Assembly: GCA_023014365.1 (NCBI GenBank)
Contig: JAEBUN010000007.1
Span: 682,001 to 746,000, forward strand
Direction of reading: 5' to 3'
Origin: Lepiota brunneoincarnata
Taxonomy: Eukaryota > Basidiomycota > Agaricomycetes > Agaricales > Agaricaceae
Length of the DNA stretch: 64,000 bases
Positions within the stretch are counted from its first letter, which is position 1; the number at the start of each line of letters is the position of its first letter. Position numbers and translations under genes: made by a program. The notes beneath the pieces are model-generated. The model was given only the letters and a program-made list of their open reading frames with translations. It did no database searches and was not told where the DNA came from. Positions 11,795 through 21,958 of this stretch are shown piece after piece.

Positions 11795-12223
11795 TGTTGC
11801 CAATATTGGAACTCCTGAAATAATGCTTATAAATGATGAAAAGCCAATAAAGTGATGAAGCAGAATACTTGTTTCATGTATACCCATAAGTTAATTGTCT
11901 TTTGTTATAAAAACTCATCTGTAAATTACATGGGAGGTTAAACTGCTTGCCTATTTCCCCCCTGATTGTATGGTCAACTAGGATAGGAATATAAAGTATT
12001 TTTATGCAATTTCTTCAGTCATAGACCACCAGAGATTTAGAGAGTAATACTCTTTAAAAGTAGACCTTTTAAAATGATTGAGATATTGACAGACCCTTCT
12101 GCTTGACTCAAGAGCTGAATACAAGTTGATAAGACTTTTCCATTCTTAAGTAGAAAGTTCACTAACTTCCATTTCATTGGGTTCCTCTTAGAGGCTTTGC
12201 CTCAAAAGTATACCATTGAATTA
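11795..12223. other. Non-coding stretch between element A and Tc1 element
   Basis: AT-rich sequence with no supported gene. It is the continuation of the DNA at 1235-2043, into which element A inserted. Its last two bases are the TA target of the Tc1 element. Confidence 0.5.
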
Positions 12224-13829
12224 CAGTGACCCACAAAACTGTTCCAATGTTTTGTACTTTTGACTTAAAGTAGTAATAGCTCAGTAAATAAAATAGCTAA
12301 ATTTGTGAATATATTTATAAACATAGCCAAATATGTCATATCTGACCCTGCAAAGTCGCGTTATGTAATACTTCTAAATGAGGCAATTATGAATTTTGTA
12401 ATCATTTTAAGTCATTGGAACGGTTTTGTCAATAGTAATTTTTAATACTAATCCAAGCAATCACATGACTCCGTTGATTGTGAATCAACAAGATCATGTG
12501 ACCACATGTCTTTGACATATAAATAGATGTGCTGACAGCCATGTCCCATCATTCTCAACCCCCCTACCTACCATGAAGCCATTATCTTCTACTCTAAAGC
12601 AAACCATCCTCTCTTTGCTAAATTCTCATCATTCCTATACTAAAATTGAGGCAATTACTGGTGTTGGGCACAGTACCATATCCAGGCTAGCCTCTAAAAA
12701 TTGTTCCAGCCTTACTAAATCACTTGGAGGACGTCCTTCAAAACTCTCTACCACTAATATTCGGCATGCTATCCATCTTATCTCTGCTGGCAAGGCTGAA
12801 ACTGCTGTAGATATAGCCAAATCTCTTGCTCCCATCATTGGGACATCAGTCTCTTCACAGACTGTAGCAAGGCATCTCAAACAGGCAGGAATGAAGGCTG
12901 TAGTCAAGCAAAAAAAGCCTTTACTCTCTGACAAGCATAGGAGGGCTAGGCTGGATTTTGCTCTGACACACCAGCATTGGACTATGGAGGACTGGAAGCT
13001 GGTTGTATGGTCTGATGAGACCAAAATTAATCGTTTGGGGTCAGATGGGAGGAAGTGGGGATGGAAAAAGAAGGGAGAGGGGCTTAGTGAAAGATTGGTC
13101 AAGGGAACTCTGAAGTATGGAGGAGGATCAGTGATGGTTTGGGGCTGTATGCTGTGGGATGGCCCAGGCTATGCAGTGAGGATTGATGGAGGGATGGATG
13201 CAGAGTTGTTTGTGCAAATTTTGGAGGAAGATTTGAAGAAGAGTCTCTGGTGGTACAAGCTTAAACCCTGAGATATTATCTTTCAGCAAGATAATGACCC
13301 CAAACACAAGAGTACACTGGCCAAAGAATGGTTTCAAAAAAATCATTTTAGGCTCCTAACCTGGCCAGCACAGTCACCTGACCTCAATCCCATTGAACAC
13401 TTATGGGAATATGTGAAGAGAAAGTTGGGAGAGTATGAATCTCCTCCCAAGGGTATGGAGGAGTTGTGGCAGAGGGTAGAAAAGGAGTGGGATGCTATTC
13501 CAGCTTCTGAGTGTCAGAAGTTAATTGAAAGTATGCCTAGAAGAGTAGCAGCTGTACTCAAAGCCAGGGGGGGCTACTCTAAGTACTAGAAATAATAGGA
13601 TAGCCTAGTATAATATGTCATTGACAAAACCGTTCCAATGACTTAAAATGATTACAAAATTCATAATTGCCTAATTTGGAAGTATTACATGACGCAACTT
13701 TGCAGAGTCAGATATGACATATTTGGCTATGTTTATAAATATATTCACAAATATGGCTATTTTATTTACTGAGCTATTACTACTTTAAGTCAAAAGTACA
13801 AAACATTGGAACGGTTTTGTGGGTCACTG
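12224..13829 (+). mobile_element. Tc1-type DNA transposon 1
   Basis: 1606 bp bounded by long inverted repeats of about 210 bp (12224-12433, 13620-13829). The outer ends are CAGTGACCCACAAAAC and its complement, and the element is flanked by TA (12222-12223, 13830-13831). The inner ends of the repeats repeat the outer motif (GGAACGGTTTTGT). The transposase gene occupies the middle. A TA target and a DD34E transposase place it in Tc1/mariner. Confidence 0.95.
12573..13589 (+). pseudogene. Tc1-type DD34E transposase, one in-frame stop
   Basis: The frame from ATG 12573 to TAG 13587-13589 has 338 sense positions and a single internal TGA at 13269-13271. An N-terminal helix-turn-helix region (about residues 1-110) precedes the catalytic core. 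The acidic residues are D in VVWSDETKIN, D in FQQDNDPKH and E in SPDLNPIEHLW, with 34 residues between the last two. The TGA lies just before DIIFQQDND; the second copy has arginine at this position (TRDIVFQQ), so the change is probably CGA to TGA. The copy is otherwise intact, suggesting recent inactivation. Confidence 0.93.
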
Positions 13830-14332
13830 TATAGAGCTGTTTAATTGAGAAGCAACCATAATATGCTAGGGCCTGTTGTATATGCTGTCCACTAGGTCTA
13901 TCTAGCTTAAGATACTTACTGCAGGGGCTTGCAAGAAGCCTGTCTCGCTAGATAGTGTAAAGTTATAGTATTGTAAAGAGAAAAGGATGTAGTACACTAG
14001 GGCCTGTTAGAAAATACTGTCTGCTAGGTCTATGGAGATTCATTGATTGTGAAAGCTTGCACTTTGCCTGACTTATCAAATTGTGAAGATATTAGCTAAC
14101 ATATTAAATATTAATGAATGTCAAAGTTCCCTCTATAGTCAGATAGTATAACTATTTATCTGGTTTGGAGACTAAGAGAATAACATACCAAAACCCTAAA
14201 AACATTAGAATTGAATACATTTCTGGAGATTTGCAACAACCTCTCCCCTATGAACTTATAGAGCCAGAATTATCAAACTTGTTAACAAACTTTATTTTCA
14301 ATCCCATAAAGTAATCTGCTTTTCAACAGAAC
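13830..14332. other. Non-coding stretch with a 41-bp direct repeat
   Basis: No gene is seen. Two imperfect direct repeats about 130 bp apart (13861-13901 and 13991-14032) share CTAGGGCCTGTT and CTAGGTCTAT. Similar CTAG-bounded segments with GCTAGATAG lie between them. Origin unknown. Confidence 0.45.
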
Positions 14333-14508
14333 ACCTGTGGGGGATCTAACCCCAGGGCATGCCCAGATGCAGACTCACCTAGAACTCTAGGATCCAGGTG
14401 GTGGACCTTCCCAATCAGCAACCCCTATGGGAGAGCCATAGATAACCCCAAAGCCCCAGTACCCTACTCTTTGCCACCCAACCAGATACCTACTACTGTG
14501 AACTATGT
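14333..14508 (-). repeat. Repeat fragment, inverted copy of 5-178
   Basis: Reverse-complement match to the left edge of the window, in opposite orientation. Both copies end where the match stops at the same internal point, near TAGATC-CCTGTGGG. Possibly an LTR or terminal fragment of the same unidentified repeat. Confidence 0.6.
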
Positions 14509-14628
14509 AACAACCAGTACTTACTTGGCTTATGCCAGCAGTACCCAGACCAAGTATTCCCATGTGGGGGGTTACCTGGCCCCTTATCAGGATGGTTGAT
14601 CTGTTTTTGCAGTAATTTACACTCCCCC

Positions 14629-15417
14629 AGGTATCCAAGTGGGTCTGTACAGATCCATGTGGACTGACTCAGACTGCATACAAATCTGTGTGGATCCATA
14701 CATATTCACTTGGACTCTATACAGATCCAGACAGACTGAAATGAATTTGAGCCACCAATAAAATACATCCATTACTGGAATTTGAACCCAAGACCTTGAG
14801 GAAATACAAGTAGTAGCAGTGATTAAGACCACAGTCCCCTATAAAAATTTGATCACCAAGTTGTACATATGTATACCATGAACAGTATGACTTGCTTATT
14901 ACCTATGTCATCAATTGCTTAAATACTAATTAGCTATATAAAAAATATGTGGGATGGTACCAAATTTAATGCAGATTCCAAATATATTACTCACATGACT
15001 CAGGGTAATTTAACTGTTGAGAAAAATGCAAAAAACTCGAAAAAACGTGGTGGATATAAGGAATATCAGAAGAAAATTCTAAATAACTTGTGAAGGAGAT
15101 TTTTGCAGCCCATGTAACTATCATATTCCCAGTTGGAATGAGATTCCGGATCCAATAGTATAACATTTCCTTTTTTGGAAATTATGTAAATTTCAAAAAT
15201 GATGTCATCGGATTTGCAATTTTATTCTGATCAAGAATACTCTACTCATATGTTCTAAAAGAACTTCCTTCACAAGTTATTCACATTTTTCTGTAAATAA
15301 TAAATTCAATTAACTCGGATCCTTGCAAACTGGATTTTACTTGGACTAGTCTGTGTGGGTCCACATGAATCTGTGCAATTTTTGCACAGATCCATATGGA
15401 CCACTTGGAATACATGG
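14629..15417. repeat. Possible non-autonomous hairpin element
   Basis: The two ends are loosely inverted: TATCCAAGTGGGTC at the left, and the complement of GACCACTTGGAATA at the right. Both ends are rich in CAGATCCATGTGGA-like words. Inside is a perfect 16-bp inverted repeat, AATAACTTGTGAAGGA (15082-15097) and its complement (15266-15281). No coding frame is present. A MITE or foldback element is a reasonable guess; no TSD was identified. Confidence 0.4.
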
Positions 15418-15585
15418 AGGAGTGTAGAGACCCCACAGGGTGTAGGGATTTATGGGAATTGACTCCTAACCTCCATCAGGGGGGGGACTGGCATCACTAT
15501 AACAGACTTGTGCTTGAACTGCTGTTCACTTGTTATGACTGTGGTGACATATATGACTCACTATGCTCATATATGACTCCTTTTA

Positions 15586-15845
15586 TGTAGCAAATCCAAA
15601 TCTTGTATGTAATCAAATTTTCTTATTAATCACCTCACTCCCATGATTTGTCTTTTCTTCTCCTATACAGAAAAAACATATAAAAACTGTAGTTATTCTA
15701 TTTGTAACAGTAGTGTTTACTTCCCCCAGAAATATGATAGTCCCACCCTGTCAAATCCTCTAGTGTGAAGGTCTCCCTCTATTTTTCTCTCACTCTCATG
15801 TGTCACAACTCTTTTCATCACACTCATGCCACATATTTTCAACAG
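15586..15845 (+). repeat. 5' LTR of element E (internally deleted)
   Basis: The sequence aligns with 52422-52680, sharing TGTAGCAAATCCAAATC and AACAGTAGTGTTTACTT. It lacks about 300 bp of the 3' LTR, including its TATAAATA motif (52717), and jumps from GCCACAT to ATTTTCAAC. Without that part this LTR could not act as a promoter. Confidence 0.8.
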
Positions 15846-15909
15846 TCCACACTATCAATGTTAGCTTCAACTTGTAAACTCAAGAAACTGTTTTCAACTG
15901 TCCTGCTCA

Positions 15910-17046
15910 ATGTCAGAGAGACTTTGGTCTGATCAACCAAGTATCTTGTCATTTAGCAGCTCAGTACCCCATACCTATATGACAACCCTGCAATATTACC
16001 TTAGAAGCCAAAAAAACCATCCCACTGACATCATACTTGAACCCAAACAAGCTTTCAGTGAGTACCCAGTTCTTGCTACCAGAACTGAAACAACCCCTCT
16101 TCCACTTGAAACTATGATGATGTCTCAGGAGCATCCTGATGTTGTTGAGGCCCCTGTATTAAGTTCCCCTGTATTAAGTGAGACTCAGTCTCAAGTAAGG
16201 GTGGCTCCTATAGAACCCCTCCTTGAAACTCTGGGCATGTCACAATCACCCTAGAGCCCTGCTCATCTGGACACAGATGAAGATGTAGACCAGGAACAGT
16301 ATGCTAGTGCTAGACAGAATATGTCAGAACAGGAATCTACTATCATGGAACATGAACAAAATACTTCCAGTAGTAAGGGGCAATAAGATTCCGAACACTA
16401 CAGACCTCACTGAAGAACAATTGAAAGCTGTACAAGTGGCTCAATCTCATTTGACTCTCAAACAATTGGAAATAGTACAACACTGTACTTCTTTGTACCC
16501 TATTGGGGAAAACCCTGAAGGTTCCAAATCTAAAGGAAAAGGGATTGACCCTGAGAATTGGGGTGCTCCACCCATATCAGAAAATGAGACTAATATAGAA
16601 AAATAGTGGAAGGCACTAGAAGAGCTGGCTAAGAAAAAGAAAGCAAGAAAATCTTCAGAGCCAAAGTCCATTAAAGAGGAATCCTTGAAAGAATAAAATG
16701 ATAACAGATTTATGTGTCTGGTTAACCTGGTAGATCCAAAGAGCTATCTGGGGTGTACTTTCAAGGAAGTGCATTCATCTTCTCAAGCACCACATGACAC
16801 ATCAAAAATTAAAAAGAATAAACAACATCATAAGAAGTCAAAGAAGTGAAAAAGTCATTGCAGAAAAAAACATGATGATTCTGATTCTTCCTCACTAAGT
16901 TCCCCAAGCTCATCAAGTGATTTGTCTGAATCTTCTACTGATGAGTAGTCTTCTGAGTCCAATGCCAGTAGAATGTGGTCAAGGGCTTGTAGCATAAAGA
17001 CTAAACATGAGAAGTCTCTATTTAAGCCCATCCCACCAGATAAATA
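15910..17046 (+). pseudogene. gag: Element E gag, N-terminal part
   Basis: The frame begins MSERLWSDQPSILSFSSS at 15910. It continues, with a frame change and several stops, through a charged, Lys- and Ser-rich region to FKPIPPDKY at the Tc1 insertion. Joined across that insertion it reads PPDKYDGSTD, a motif seen at the start of the retrotransposon gag domain. The low-complexity N-terminus is not diagnostic alone; identification rests on the join. Confidence 0.75.
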
Positions 17047-18658
17047 CAGTAGGCATCAAAACCCTTCCAATGTTTTTTTACTTTCAGTTATTCCTTAAAT
17101 AGCTCTAGAGATACAGTACTAAAGCTAGGGACTTTATATTTTAAATATATATACTCCTATATCTTATCTACAGATCAGTATAGTTATGATTACATAACAT
17201 TTATTTTTGGGAATATGGTGAATTAAACAATATTTTCAGTGCATTGGAAGAGTTTTGCACCTCTTATCTATAATCACATGATTTTGTTTAATGTGATCAA
17301 ATAGATGCAAATAAAAATCATGTGACTATGTGGGATTATGTATATATACAGGTGCTTACTTCCCATGCCTAACCCAACTCCCCAATCCACTTTACCCTGC
17401 CATGAGATCACTTTCTACTACTCAAATCAATCATATTCTCTCTCTCCTAGACAAAGGGGTTTCTGCTACCCAAATCTCTTCTACTATGGGCCTAAGCCTT
17501 AGTACCATATCCAGACTTCACTCCAAACATTAATCAACACTCTCCAAGTCTGTTGGTGGCCATCCATCCAAGCTTTCCTCCTCTGACACCTGGTATGCCA
17601 TCAAACTTATCACCTCCCAAAAGGTTGATAATGCTGTCCAGGTCACCAAATCACTTCAAGATATGACCCAGCAATCCCTCTCTACCAGCACAGTTCACAG
17701 GGCACTCAAGAGAGCTGGAATGAAAGCTGTAGTCAAGGTGAAACAACCTTTTCTCAGCACCACTCAACAGCAGAAGAGGATGGAGTGGGCAGAAGTACAT
17801 GCCAACTGGACTCTGGAAGACTGGAAGAGGGTAGTTTGGTCAGATGAGACCAAAATCAATCATTTGGGGTCAGATGAAAGACATTGGGTTTGGAAAAGGG
17901 GGTCAGAGAAGTTAAAAGCTAGGCTGGTAGATAGAACCAGGAAGTTTGGAGGAGGTTCCATCATGGTCTGGGGCTGTATGTTGTGGGAAGAGGGGGGATT
18001 CCCATGCAGAATTGAAGGGAAGATAGATGCTGACCTTTATGTCAGCATTTTGGAGGATGAACTGCAGCAGAGCCTTGGGTGGTACAAGAAAAAAACAAGG
18101 GATATTGTCTTTCAGCAAGACAATGACCCTAAACACAAGAGCAGGACAGCCACAAAGTGGTTTAAAAAAGCTAAAATGGAGGTTATGGTATGGCCCCCAC
18201 AGTCTCCTGACCTCAACCCTATTAAACACCTATGGACTTACATCAAAAGGAGGCTGGAGGAGTATGATACTCCTCCTGGGGGAATATTGGAGTTGTGAGA
18301 GAGGACAGAGGCAGAGTGGAATAAGATTCCACCTTCAGTGTGTCAGAATTTGATTGAAAGTATGCCTAGGAGGGTTCAGGCCATTTTGCAGGCTAGGGGA
18401 GGTTATACCAAGTACTGAATACCTATAATTGTATATTGTGTTTAATGAGCTGCAAAACCCTTCCAATGCACTGAAAATATTGTTTAATTCACCACATTCC
18501 CAAAAAGGAATGTTATGTAATCATAACTATACCAATCTGTAGATAAGATATAGGGGTATATATAGTTAAAATATGAAGTTCCTAGCTTCAGTATCTCTAG
18601 AGCTATTCAAGGAATAACTGATAGTAAAAAAATATTGGAAGGGTTTTGATGCCTACTG
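17047..18658 (+). mobile_element. Tc1-type DNA transposon 2, inserted in element E gag
   Basis: 1612 bp with inverted repeats of about 210 bp (17047-17259, 18451-18658). The ends are CAGTAGGCATCAAAACCC and its complement, flanked by TA (17045-17046, 18659-18660). It is related to transposon 1 in layout and transposase but has different terminal sequence, so it is a distinct family. The inner ends again repeat the outer motif (CAAAACCCTTCCAATG). Confidence 0.95.
17402..18418 (+). pseudogene. Tc1-type DD34E transposase, two in-frame stops
   Basis: The start at ATG 17402 gives MRSLSTTQINHILSLLDKG, and the frame ends at TGA 18416-18418. The length of 338 sense positions matches copy 1. Stops are TAA at 17531-17533 and TGA at 18296-18298; copy 1 has tryptophan at the second site (EELWQR). 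Catalytic residues are visible in VVWSDETKIN, FQQDNDPKH and SPDLNPIKHLW. The last motif has lysine where the catalytic glutamate should be (GAA to AAA), so this copy would be dead even without the stops. Confidence 0.93.
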
Positions 18659-18660
18659 TA

Positions 18661-19489
18661 TGATGGGAGCACAGATGTGAGCTTGTTTTTCTATTTCATG
18701 AAACAATGTTCAGAATATTTAGAAGATGGGAAGGCTCCACCTGGCCAAGCTGTTACCATTGTATTGAGATTCCTAACAGGAAAAGTGTTTGACTTCTATA
18801 CAATGAAAGTTTCATTTCAAGTAGAATGGATCTCTATGGCTGAATTTTTTGAGAAGCTTTTCAATTATTGCTTCCCAGCTGATTTTAAATCTCAACAATG
18901 CTGTTAAATGATAAGGTTTAGGCAAGGGGCCTTGTCAGTCTGTGAATATATTTCCCAATTCTACAAATTCTTTGCTACCCTTGGATGGGATATTAAGTCA
19001 GAAGAGAGGGAAATGGTTTCAAAGCTTTGGTTTGGTTTTAATAGAGAAATCCAAGAACAATTGTGGCTACAGCAACTGAACACTGAAAGCTCATTCTTCA
19101 ACAATGTAATAAAGAATGCTGAGATTGTTGAATTGTCCCTAGCTGTAATTAATAGATCCTTAAATAACCCCAAGGGAAATAAAAATGAAAATAAAAGACC
19201 TGGAACTGAAACAAAGGCAGACAAATCATTGAAAGTAAATGAGGAGTCAATCTTTGGATGGAAAACTAACTGTATACCAAATTTCAATTCAAATCAATCA
19301 CACATTAATAAAACTTCAAACCCTCAGAAAACTCACACAAAGAACACATCTGAAAGAAGGGTCAAATGATCTGATGAGGAAGTAAAGAAGTTTATGACTG
19401 AGGGTCAATGTTTTAATTGTGGAGATACAGAATACATATTGAAGAATTGTCCTCATAAACAGCAAGTGTTTTTGTCTTCCAATCAGAAG
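18661..19489 (+). pseudogene. gag: Element E gag, capsid and zinc-knuckle part
   Basis: Resumes YDGSTDVSLFFYFMKQ after the Tc1 element, then follows a retrotransposon gag pattern (VLRFLTGKVFDFY, MIRFRQGALSVCEYISQFYK, SKLWFGFNREIQEQLW). Near 19410 is a zinc knuckle, CFNCGDTEYILKNC, with tyrosine in place of histidine (CAC or CAT to TAC/TAT). One stop separates the halves at 18905-18907 and another follows at 19367-19369. The frame is cut at 19490 by element C and resumes at 39756. Confidence 0.85.
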
Positions 19490-19494
19490 CCTCC

Positions 19495-19887
19495 TGTTAT
19501 CAGAATTCTATATCAGAAGGATGGTTATGTTTAGCCTACTCTCTCACATCAAATGTCACTATGAAACAATCAGTAGTGTACATCAGAAGGACTATATTTA
19601 GCTTATGCCTCATTTCCTTATCTCTGACTCATAGTTACTCAGGTCCATCCACTTATAGTAGGAGCATAGCCACACTTAGTATTATATAAGGATACAGTAC
19701 ATTACTATGTATCCTTATCTTAGTGTTATACAGTTCTTGCCTCCTATACCTCTTTGCCCATAAACTGGCTGGACTTATAGTGCTCTGTCATCTCCAAGTC
19801 ATGCCTAGTAGGACAAGACCAAGTCTGTATAGACATCTTGCCTTGAATGCTGTGCTACTCAAGAGTGAACCCCTAACCTGGGTAACA
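19495..19887 (+). repeat. 5' LTR of element C with promoter signals
   Basis: 393 bp, starts TGTTATCAGAATTC and ends GGGTAACA. The TATA motif TATATAAG is at 19683-19690, and the predicted RNA start ATCTTAGTGTT is at 19717-19727, 34 bp downstream of the TATA start. Confidence 0.9.
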
Positions 19888-19888
19888 A

Positions 19889-19900
19889 AACACTAAGATA
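19889..19900 (+). promoter_or_regulatory. Self-priming primer-binding site, element C
   Basis: AACACTAAGATA begins one base after the 5' LTR. It is the exact complement of TATCTTAGTGTT at 19716-19727, the predicted 5' end of the element RNA. This is the same arrangement as in element A. No tRNA complement is seen at this position. Confidence 0.7.
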
Positions 19901-20058
19901 CTCTGCTGCTTATCTCTTGCTCACCCTCTACTCTGCTCTGCTCTACCAACATACTGAATGCATTGAGGTACTCTGGTCATTCAAAACAATGTGTGAAAGA
20001 AAACCACCCCTCTGTGTAGCTATTGCTACATCTCTCAATCTCTCCCCACCAGAAGACC

Positions 20059-20588
20059 TGTAAGGGGAACTTCAGGTCACTGCTCACAACTTCAAATTTG
20101 GAAATCCAATCCCCTGCCTCTCTATGTTCAGAAACCCAATCCCCAGCTTCCCTATGCTTGGAAATCCAATTCCCTGCCTCCCAGCACTCAGAAATCCAAT
20201 TCCCTGCCTTCCTGGATTTGGAAATCTCATCCCCAACCCCTTTTGGCCCAGAATCAGTCCTCCAGCACTCTAGTGCTTGGAGTTCCTTCCTATGCCCCTC
20301 CAATGCAGATGCAAACCCTCACTGGCACATGCAACCCTGTCCCAAGCCCATTCCCAACCATACCCACTTTAGACATCCCTGACACCTCATGGCCATTTAT
20401 GTAGAGTAGATTACTTAACTTGGACTTATGGCAAGTAGTATAAGTAGTGTAGGTGAGCTTGGAGAAACCTTACTTGATTCTCTAAGGTTTCCCCCTGCTT
20501 AGGTATGTACTTGGATAGATGTCCTGGAATGACACTAAGGTTTCCCCCTGCTCAGTCGACATGATGCGACAACCAGGTTGCCCTTACA
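20059..20588 (+). repeat. 5' LTR of element D, with extra intron-like 53 bp
   Basis: 530 bp against 482 bp for the 3' LTR. Most of the difference is a segment at 20503-20555 that starts GTATGT and ends CTGCTCAG, bounded by a 21-bp direct repeat (CTAAGGTTTCCCCCTGCT followed by TAG or CAG). A TATA-like TATAAG is at 20439-20444 and the predicted RNA start ACTTGATTCT at 20472-20481. Confidence 0.88.
20503..20555 (+). other. Intron-like segment unique to the 5' LTR of D
   Basis: 53 bp beginning GTATGT. CACTAAGG lies about 20 bases before the 3' end, followed by a pyrimidine tract and CAG. Its removal would give exactly the sequence found in the 3' LTR at the same place. The size matches the 50-54 bp introns of the host genes at 53-64 kb. 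A plain tandem duplication of a 21-bp unit plus spacer is the alternative. Confidence 0.5.
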
Positions 20589-20590
20589 GA

Positions 20591-20600
20591 AGAATCAAGT
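20591..20600 (+). promoter_or_regulatory. Self-priming primer-binding site, element D
   Basis: AGAATCAAGT starts two bases after the 5' LTR. It is the exact complement of ACTTGATTCT (20472-20481), which lies 33 bp downstream of TATAAG. No tRNA complement is apparent. Element D2 has the same arrangement with one transition. Confidence 0.65.
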
Positions 20601-20700
20601 CCATTCTCAGAGGACTGGCAGTTGACAACACTTGGACAAGCTACACCACTTCTCCTGTGCCAACTACACCCTTCCTCTACCTCTGGGCACCTTTTCCAAA

Positions 20701-21955
20701 ATGTCCCAAGAGCAGCAGCAGCAACCACCAACTCAAATGACCATTGAGGAGGCTATAGGCTCACTACTCACAGACATGGTGGCTGTACAGGCCTGACAAG
20801 CTGAAGCCAAATGGACCATGATGGACACAGTGAATGGCATACATGACACCCTCTGAAACCTCATGGACTCAGTAGGACACCAGCACCCTAACACTCCCCC
20901 CCCTATCTCAGCCATGCCCCTCAACCGAGGAGAGTATGAAACCTGAGCTGCAATCCACAACCCCCCTCATCCCACTCTCCACTCCCATCCACCATCACTT
21001 CCACCATGCACCTCTACCAAGGCCAAGGTGGCAACCCCATCCAAATTTGACAGAGAACATGCTAAGGGTCATGCATTTTTGAATGCATGCCAGCTCTACA
21101 TCAGGCTCTCAGCAGATCAATTCTGTTCTGATGAACAGAAAATACTGTGGACCCTCTTGTATATGAAGTCAGGATGCACAGCACAATGGGCTGATGAGCT
21201 ATTCCACTTGGAAGCGAGTATCAGTGGATTTCCATTTATGGACTGGTGGGACTTTACTGAACAGTTGAAGAGTTGGTTTTTCCCTGTCAATGCCAAAGCC
21301 AACACCCTGAATACATTGGAGTCCCCATTGTACCACCAGCAAGAATGCACAGTTGAAGACTATCTAGTCACCTTCGAGGTTCTCATCTCCGAGTCTGGGT
21401 ACTGAGACCCTCAGGTCATTGTGGTCAAATTCCACCAAGGTCCACACCCTTCCATCCAGAATGCCATTGCCACTCTCCCAGCAGGCCACCCTTCTGACTC
21501 AGACCCAGAGGCCTGGTACTCAGCAGCACGATGGGTGGACCAAGCCTGGATGGCAAATGGGGCATTCTGCTCTAATGCTTGCTCCCCACTTCCTTCCACC
21601 TCTAGGCCTCCCCCAGGATATGTCAGACTACCCCCTTCATGCCAACAGTCCAACCCTTGGCCCCTCCATGCCCCCTCACCCATTCTAACCCCTCCCTGGG
21701 AAATCCAGTCCCTATGGACATTGATACCTCCAGGCAGAAATTGGGACTTCCCCAACTTTGCTATCACTGTAAAAGACCAGGACACATGAAGGCCGAGTGC
21801 CCACTCCATCACAACATCCAGTACATGGATCTGGAGGAATGAGAGGAGCTAATGCAAAGGTGGAATTCTGAGATAGATACCCTAGCTGCAATGACTGGAA
21901 TTCCAAGAGGGGAAGAAGCAGAGGTGGCATCAGAGGAGGATTTTCAGCAGTGTGA
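20701..21955 (+). pseudogene. gag: Element D gag (decayed)
   Basis: The start ATG 20701 gives MSQEQQQQPPTQMTIE, aligned with D2 at 47392. A Pro-rich linker precedes the capsid-like region (FLNACQLYIRLSADQF, EDYLVTFEVL), then a CCHC knuckle, CYHCKRPGHMKAEC, near 21755. Stops occur at several sites (for example 21403-21405, TGA, where D2 has CGA), and the zinc-knuckle part is in a shifted frame. Confidence 0.88.
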
Positions 21956-21958
21956 CAG

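Noticed and set aside
13861..14032. CRISPR-like repeats
   Set aside because: Only two imperfect repeats with unrelated spacing, in a eukaryotic repeat-rich context.
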